From: Clostridia bacterium
GTDB lineage: Bacteria > Bacillota > Clostridia > Oscillospirales > Acutalibacteraceae
Assembly (NCBI GenBank): GCA_900764115.1
Contig: CAAFMR010000315.1
Coordinates: forward strand, 1 to 9,053
Reading direction: 5' to 3'
DNA: 9,053 nucleotides
The notes under the pieces were generated by a model. The model saw only the letters and a list, made by a program, of their open reading frames with translations, did not search any database and was not told where the DNA came from. The position numbers and the translations under genes are program-made. This document shows positions 5,971 through 9,053 of this stretch, piece by piece; positions within the stretch are counted from its first letter, which is position 1, and every line of letters starts with the position of its first letter.

Positions 5971-6666
5971 ATGGAAACCCTGAAGCTGCAGGACACCATC
6001 GCGTTTTACCGGAAAAGGCAAGGGCTGACGCAGGAGGAGCTTGCCCGGAAATTGGGCGTGACCAATCAGGCGGTATCCAAATGGGAATCCGCCCAGTGCT
6101 GCCCGGATATCTATTTATTGCCGCTGCTTGCCGATGCTTTCGCCATCAGCATCGACGAATTGTTCGGACGACCGTGCGAAAAGGAAATTCACTACGATCT
6201 TTGCTCTGCGCTGCCGTGGAATGACGATAACACAATCCGGGTGTTCCGGACATTGGGAAAGAAAATTCTGCAATCCACTGACGAAAACGGCTGGATCAAC
6301 GTATCTTTTCCGGATGAGTGCTACAAAACGGCAGAAGGATACTTTAAGGTCGAGGTTTTCGGGCATATGCAGTGCGACGCCGATATCCACGGCGATGTGA
6401 CGGGACACGGAAACATCGCATGTAAGCAGCTCCACGGCGATGTCCGGGAGTGCCGGAACAATATCTCCTGTGGCGGGGATATCAACGGCGCCGTCAACTG
6501 CGGCAATAATCTTGCTTGCGGCAGAAGCATCCACGGCGCTGTCAACTGCGGCGATAATCTTGCTTGCGGCAAGAGCATTACCGGCGATGTGCAGTGCGGC
6601 GGAAACGTGGAATGTCAAAAAATCGAGGGCAACGTGGAGTGCCACGGCGATATCCTGTATCGTTAA
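5971..6666 (+). CDS. XRE-type HTH regulator with cysteine-rich 16-residue repeat (beta-solenoid-like) C-terminus
   Basis: The 231-residue protein begins with a Cro/C1-type HTH (about residues 6-65; TQEELARKLGVTNQAVSKWE at 20-39), so it probably binds DNA in the cytoplasm. A linker with HYDLCSALPWNDDNTIR (74-90) follows. From about 130 the chain is a regular repeat of 16 residues, five to six coils, of the pattern xxCGxxIxGxVxCGxN. Cysteines stand at 135, 151, 161, 167, 177, 183, 193, 199, 209, 215 and 224, mostly alternating 10 and 6 apart, which would stack them in columns on a right-handed beta-helix. Metal binding, redox sensing or polymerisation are possible roles; none is shown. The start is the ATG at 5971 with AAAGGAG 7 nt upstream, although the frame is open 5' to 5659. 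I recall similar architectures in gut Clostridia, without assigned function. Confidence 0.87.
   Translation: METLKLQDTIAFYRKRQGLTQEELARKLGVTNQAVSKWESAQCCPDIYLLPLLADAFAISIDELFGRPCEKEIHYDLCSALPWNDDNTIRVFRTLGKKILQSTDENGWINVSFPDECYKTAEGYFKVEVFGHMQCDADIHGDVTGHGNIACKQLHGDVRECRNNISCGGDINGAVNCGNNLACGRSIHGAVNCGDNLACGKSITGDVQCGGNVECQKIEGNVECHGDILYR
6487..6582 (+). repeat. Tandem 48-bp repeat inside the HTH-solenoid gene
   Basis: Units 6487-6534 and 6535-6582 match at about 41 of 48 positions, and each encodes one 16-residue coil with two cysteines. The near identity, including third positions, points to a fairly recent in-frame duplication. Flanking coils are more diverged copies. Confidence 0.8.
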
Positions 6667-6673
6667 GCGCAGC

Positions 6674-6704
6674 GAACCGCCCGGAGAAGTTCTCCGGGCG
6701 GTTC
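6674..6704. terminator. Perfect 15-bp inverted repeat, probable shared terminator between convergent genes
   Basis: GAACCGCCCGGAGAA (6674-6688), a single G, then TTCTCCGGGCGGTTC (6690-6704) form a very stable GC-rich hairpin. It lies 8 nt after the HTH-gene stop codon and 7 nt after the stop codon (6714-6712) of the convergent minus-strand gene. The T-tract on the plus side is poor (AATCTTGTT) and absent on the minus side, so efficiency is uncertain. Confidence 0.75.
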
Positions 6705-6711
6705 AATCTTG

Positions 6712-7062
6712 TTACATCGCCAGATACAGCAGCGCCACCACCAGCTCCGCCCGGCATCCGCTGCGGAACAGCAGCAGCGCCAGCCCCAGCAGCAGCCATT
6801 GCTCCCCGTCCAGGGTGGGCGCCGGAGCAGGCGGGCGCGGGGGAGGCGGTGCCGGTCGGGGCGGCTCCGGCGGCCGCGCATAGAGGGGCGGCACCGGCGG
6901 CGGAGACGACCGGTATAACGGCGGCGGGGTAATGCCGACGGAACCGGCGGGTTCCGCCGCCGGATGACCGCTGTATTGCTCAAACACCTGCCGGTTATGC
7001 TCCTGGGTCTGGCGCACCCGGCGGGCGGCCTCCCGCTGCTTATAGCGTAAATCCTCAGCCAT
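6712..7062 (-). CDS. Proline-rich hypothetical protein with hydrophobic C-terminus
   Basis: I do not recognise a named family. The 116-residue protein has three parts: a charged N-terminal helix (3-30, rich in Arg, Gln and Glu), a Pro-rich low-complexity linker (45-83), and a hydrophobic tail (about 88-116, WLLLGLALLLF, a short RSGCRAE turn, then LVVALLYLAM) ending at the C-terminus. The tail could insert in the membrane or pack on a partner. The ATG at 7062 overlaps the end of the upstream gene by 8 nt and has GGAGGTGA just upstream; 12 extra in-frame codons further 5' have less support. It is the last gene of the three-gene minus-strand cluster, so translational coupling and a common function are likely. 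A role in sporulation or the envelope is only a guess. Confidence 0.72.
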   Translation of the reverse strand: MAEDLRYKQREAARRVRQTQEHNRQVFEQYSGHPAAEPAGSVGITPPPLYRSSPPPVPPLYARPPEPPRPAPPPPRPPAPAPTLDGEQWLLLGLALLLFRSGCRAELVVALLYLAM

Positions 7063-7501
7063 TCGGCTCACCTCCTCCCTCCGGCGGCTTGCCGCCAAGC
7101 ACCCCCTGCGCCTGCAGCAGCGGCAGCAGGTGACTTAACCGCAGCAGCTTTACCGCCTCATCCAGCCGCTGCTCCCGCTCCCCGTGCAAATAGGGGCGCA
7201 GCGCCTGTAAGAGCCGGGTGTCATTATCATCCCTGTTCAGCGAGCCTACCAGCGGCAGCAGCCGGGTCAGAGCGGCAGCATCCGGCAATCCGCCACCCGC
7301 CGTATCCGGCTTCGGGATGGCAGGGGTAGGCGGTTCGGCTGCCGCTACCGGGGCAGCGGCCGGGGCGGCGGCTGACGCTGCAGCGGGGATGTCGCCGCCC
7401 CCAAATGCCGCCATAGCTGAGCGGATTTTTGCCATCCCCTCCGGGGAGGAGAGCAGCCGGGCAATCTTCTCCCCCATATCGTCTCCGCCGGGGGCGGTCA
7501 T
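7055..7501 (-). CDS. Hypothetical protein with N- and C-terminal helical segments and Ala/Pro linker
   Basis: This 148-residue protein is of unknown function. An N-terminal helical segment (about 9-33, GEKIARLLSSPEGMAKIRSA) resembles the start of small Clostridial proteins that carry a 'few residues per helix, then linker, then helices' layout. Residues 36-72 are Ala/Pro/Gly low complexity. The C-terminal part (75-135) holds RLLQALRPYLHGEREQRLD followed by a Leu-rich helix, the segment most likely to be conserved. There is no signal peptide or membrane span. The ATG at 7501 overlaps the upstream stop codon as ATGA and is preceded by GGAGG about 7 nt away; an internal ATG at codon 9 is possible. 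Downstream it overlaps the next gene by 8 nt. Confidence 0.72.
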   Translation of the reverse strand: MTAPGGDDMGEKIARLLSSPEGMAKIRSAMAAFGGGDIPAAASAAAPAAAPVAAAEPPTPAIPKPDTAGGGLPDAAALTRLLPLVGSLNRDDNDTRLLQALRPYLHGEREQRLDEAVKLLRLSHLLPLLQAQGVLGGKPPEGGGEPNG

Positions 7502-7764
7502 GGATTCCCTCCCAGCTGGCGCAGCAGCTGCTGTACCTCCGGGCTGTCCAGCAGCGCCGCCGCTTTTTCCTTATCCTGCAGCAGCGCCTGCGCCTTGGCA
7601 GCGATCTCCGGCGGCAGATCCCCCTCGGCGCCCGCCGTCTGGGACAATCCGTACAGCCCGTTCTGCTGAAAAGCGGCCTTCAGCGCCTCCGGCGTGGTGT
7701 GCAGCCGGGCGCTGGCGTATTCCAACAGCTTTTCCAGTTGCGTTGCGGAAAATTCTTGTGCCAT
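7498..7764 (-). CDS. Small helical hypothetical protein, first gene of the three-gene cluster
   Basis: An 88-residue, probably all-helical cytoplasmic protein of unknown function. Residues 5-35 (FSATQLEKLLEYASARLHTT onward) and 50-84 (IAAKAQALLQDKEKAAALLD, then an EVQQLLRQL helix) form two helical blocks joined by a Gly/Ala turn. The second block resembles the C-terminal helices of its neighbour, suggesting related folds. The ATG at 7764 is chosen because it starts the compositionally coherent protein; its ribosome binding site (AGGGGA, about 10-11 nt upstream) is only moderate. An in-frame ATG at 7794 lacks one. The stop overlaps the next start as ATGA. The gene diverges from the metallophosphoesterase at 7859, with 94 bp between them. 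Confidence 0.7.
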   Translation of the reverse strand: MAQEFSATQLEKLLEYASARLHTTPEALKAAFQQNGLYGLSQTAGAEGDLPPEIAAKAQALLQDKEKAAALLDSPEVQQLLRQLGGNP

Positions 7765-7858
7765 TATGTCCGTTTCCCCTTTCCGAAATGACATTTGTGT
7801 GGTATACTGCATTTGTATGAGAAATGCCACACAGTTTATGCACAGGGACGGTGATTGG
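7765..7858. promoter_or_regulatory. Divergent intergenic region with extended -10 promoter for the phosphoesterase pair
   Basis: On the plus strand TGGTATACT (7800-7808) is an extended -10 element; the matching -35 position (7780-7785, TTTCCG) is poor. Transcription would start near 7815, about 44 nt before the first phosphoesterase. A minus-strand promoter must lie here or nearby for the small-gene cluster, but I see no convincing -35/-10 pair. Confidence 0.5.
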
Positions 7859-8323
7859 ATGCGCTGGCTGGTGCTGTCGGACGTACACGGACAGGTCGGG
7901 GCGTTGGAACGGGTGTTGGAGCTGCACCCCACGGCGGATGTGATCTTTTTGGGAGATGGGCTGCGGGAGGTGGAGGATGCCGCCGACCGGTATCCGAATC
8001 GCCGATTTATTCTGGTGCCGGGGAACTGCGACTGGAGCAGCCGGCTGCCCGCCACCCGGGTGGAGCTGCTGGGCGGCAAGCGGTTTTTCATTACCCACGG
8101 GCATAAATACGGCGTAAAATACGATTTGTATTCCTTGCAGCTGGCTGCCAAAGAGCGGCAGGCGGATGTGGTGCTATTCGGTCATACCCATACGCCCTAC
8201 GAGGTCTATGAGGACGGAATGTATTTTCTCAACCCCGGCAGTCTGGGATACGGCGAAAGCTACGGCTATGTGGATATTACCCCGGCAGGAATCCTGACCG
8301 GCACGGCGCGGCTGCCCCGGTAA
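7859..8323 (+). CDS. Metallophosphoesterase, YfcE/MJ0936 type
   Basis: This 154-residue protein belongs to the compact YfcE/MJ0936 class of calcineurin-like phosphodiesterases, cytoplasmic enzymes that hydrolyse phosphodiesters with two bound divalent metals. All metal-site motifs are present: SDVHG (D8, H10), GDG (D33), GNCD (N56), THGH (H80, H82) and GHTH (H109, H111), followed by the usual LNPGSLG (124-130). The natural substrate cannot be read from sequence. The ATG at 7859 is chosen because the fold begins directly with the first beta strand (RWLVLSDVHG); GGTGA lies close upstream, and longer starts add sequence overlapping the promoter. It is followed after 50 nt by a second phosphoesterase, probably in the same transcript. 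Confidence 0.9.
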   Translation: MRWLVLSDVHGQVGALERVLELHPTADVIFLGDGLREVEDAADRYPNRRFILVPGNCDWSSRLPATRVELLGGKRFFITHGHKYGVKYDLYSLQLAAKERQADVVLFGHTHTPYEVYEDGMYFLNPGSLGYGESYGYVDITPAGILTGTARLPR

Positions 8324-8373
8324 TACCAGCGTATGCAGCACACAGAAAAATGTACAGGAAAGGATGGTCTTTG

Positions 8374-8964
8374 ATGAAACACACGTGTTATATGATTGCT
8401 TCCGATTTGCACGGCTCGGCGCTGTACACCCGGCAGCTGCTGGAGGCGTATCGGCAGTCCGGAGCGGAGCAGTTGATCCTGCTGGGGGATCTGCTGTACC
8501 ACGGTCCCCGCAATCCGCTGCCCCAGGGGTACGATCCGCAGGAGGTGACGGCGCTGCTCAACCCGTTGGCGGACAAGATCGTGGCGGTGCGGGGCAACTG
8601 CGACGCCGAGGTGGACCAGATGCTGCTGCAATTCCCTATGATGGCGGATTACGCCCTGCTGGCGGTGGACGGACATCGACTGTTTCTGACCCACGGGCAC
8701 CTCTATAACACCGAAAATCCGCCCCATCTGTCCCGGGGGGATGTGCTGCTCCACGGACACACCCACGTCCCCGCCTGCCTGCACCATCCCGGCGGCTGGT
8801 GGTATCTGAACCCCGGCTCGGTCACCCTGCCCAAAGAGGATTCACCCCGGGGGTATATGCTGCTGGAGGACGGCGAATTCCGCTGGGTGACACTGGAGGG
8901 GCGCACCTATAAAACCTTCCCGCTCAACGATGCCCACACCACCATTGCCCGCAGTCTGTTTTAA
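8374..8964 (+). CDS. yfcE: Phosphodiesterase YfcE
   Basis: This 196-residue protein closely resembles E. coli YfcE, which shows manganese-dependent phosphodiesterase activity on model substrates but has no settled physiological role. Shared segments include ASDLHGS (9-15), HGPRNPLPQGY (43-53), VRGNCDAEVDQMLLQFP (72-88), RLFLTHGHLY (102-111), HGHTHVP (127-133) and LNPGSVTLPK (145-154). The metal ligands D11, H13, D39, N75, H107, H129 and H131 are in place. The start at 8374 has AAGGA about 9 nt upstream; a later ATG at 8392 would still leave the fold intact. The extra C-terminal residues relative to E. coli YfcE are mostly a loop around 165-185. It is probably transcribed together with the preceding paralogue. 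Confidence 0.94.
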   Translation: MKHTCYMIASDLHGSALYTRQLLEAYRQSGAEQLILLGDLLYHGPRNPLPQGYDPQEVTALLNPLADKIVAVRGNCDAEVDQMLLQFPMMADYALLAVDGHRLFLTHGHLYNTENPPHLSRGDVLLHGHTHVPACLHHPGGWWYLNPGSVTLPKEDSPRGYMLLEDGEFRWVTLEGRTYKTFPLNDAHTTIARSLF

Positions 8965-8980
8965 GCGGGCGGTTTCCGCT
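8964..8980 (+). terminator. Weak hairpin after yfcE, possible terminator
   Basis: AGCGG (8964-8968) can pair with CCGCT (8976-8980) over a 7-nt loop, starting at the last base of the yfcE stop codon. The stem is short and no T-run follows, so termination here is doubtful. Confidence 0.2.
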
Positions 8981-9007
8981 GAATTTCAAGAAAATGCAAA
9001 AAAATAA

Positions 9008-9036
9008 TTGACAAACGCCCGCCAGTGTACTATAAT
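9008..9036 (+). promoter_or_regulatory. Perfect-consensus sigma-A promoter reading out of the window
   Basis: TTGACA (9008-9013) and TATAAT (9031-9036) both match consensus exactly with the optimal 17-bp spacer. An A-rich stretch (8988-9007, AAGAAAATGCAAAAAAATAA) upstream could act as an UP element. Transcription should begin near 9043 and serve a gene beyond the right edge. Confidence 0.9.
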
Positions 9037-9053
9037 GACAAGGCTGCTGATAA

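Noticed and set aside
6487..6582. Possible CRISPR-like or mobile repeat
   Set aside because: The repeats are directly adjacent, have no spacers, keep the reading frame and encode protein coils.
5659..6666. A single 335-residue protein covering the PnuC-like segment and the HTH protein
   Set aside because: The HTH gene has its own ribosome binding site and family-typical start at 5971, and residues between about 40 and 104 look non-coding. A shorter fusion from 5698 stays possible and is listed as a finding.
8266..8787. 173-codon minus-strand frame opposite yfcE
   Set aside because: It is antisense to the catalytic motifs of both phosphoesterases, with no start signal or family resemblance.

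Overview
The window looks like a chromosomal piece of a GC-rich Clostridia-type Firmicute, perhaps a gut Oscillospirales relative. This is inferred from strong AGGAGG-like ribosome binding sites, sigma-A type promoters with 16-17 bp spacers, a neighbouring prmA/rsmE pair, and an HTH protein of a type I associate with gut Clostridia. No rRNA, tRNA, CRISPR array, transposase or phage gene is visible.

Left part (1-5429, all minus strand): read in transcription order, a promoter near 5471-5499 drives a ThuA-like gene, prmA, a large GH95-type glycoside hydrolase gene and rsmE in close succession (gaps of 5-26 nt). After an 85-nt gap comes the start of a membrane-anchored protein gene that runs off the left edge. 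Two ribosome and translation modification enzymes are therefore interleaved with two carbohydrate-related genes.

Middle (5430-6711): a divergent intergenic region carries a second promoter facing right, a structured RNA leader, and a short PnuC-like N-terminal fragment with a good ribosome binding site. The fragment breaks off and runs in frame into an XRE-type HTH regulator gene. That regulator has its own promoter-like region with repeats. Its C-terminal half is a 16-residue-period, cysteine-rich repeat that probably forms a beta-solenoid. A perfect 15-bp inverted repeat separates it from the convergent genes to the right.

Right part (6712-9053): a minus-strand cluster of three small overlapping genes of unknown function faces away from two plus-strand metallophosphoesterases, a YfcE/MJ0936-type protein and a close YfcE homologue. 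The window ends with a textbook consensus promoter firing out of the right edge.

The best candidates for something undescribed are the cysteine-solenoid HTH protein with its promoter-flanking repeats, the mixed sugar/ribosome-modification operon, and the structured leader left in front of a broken pnuC-like gene.
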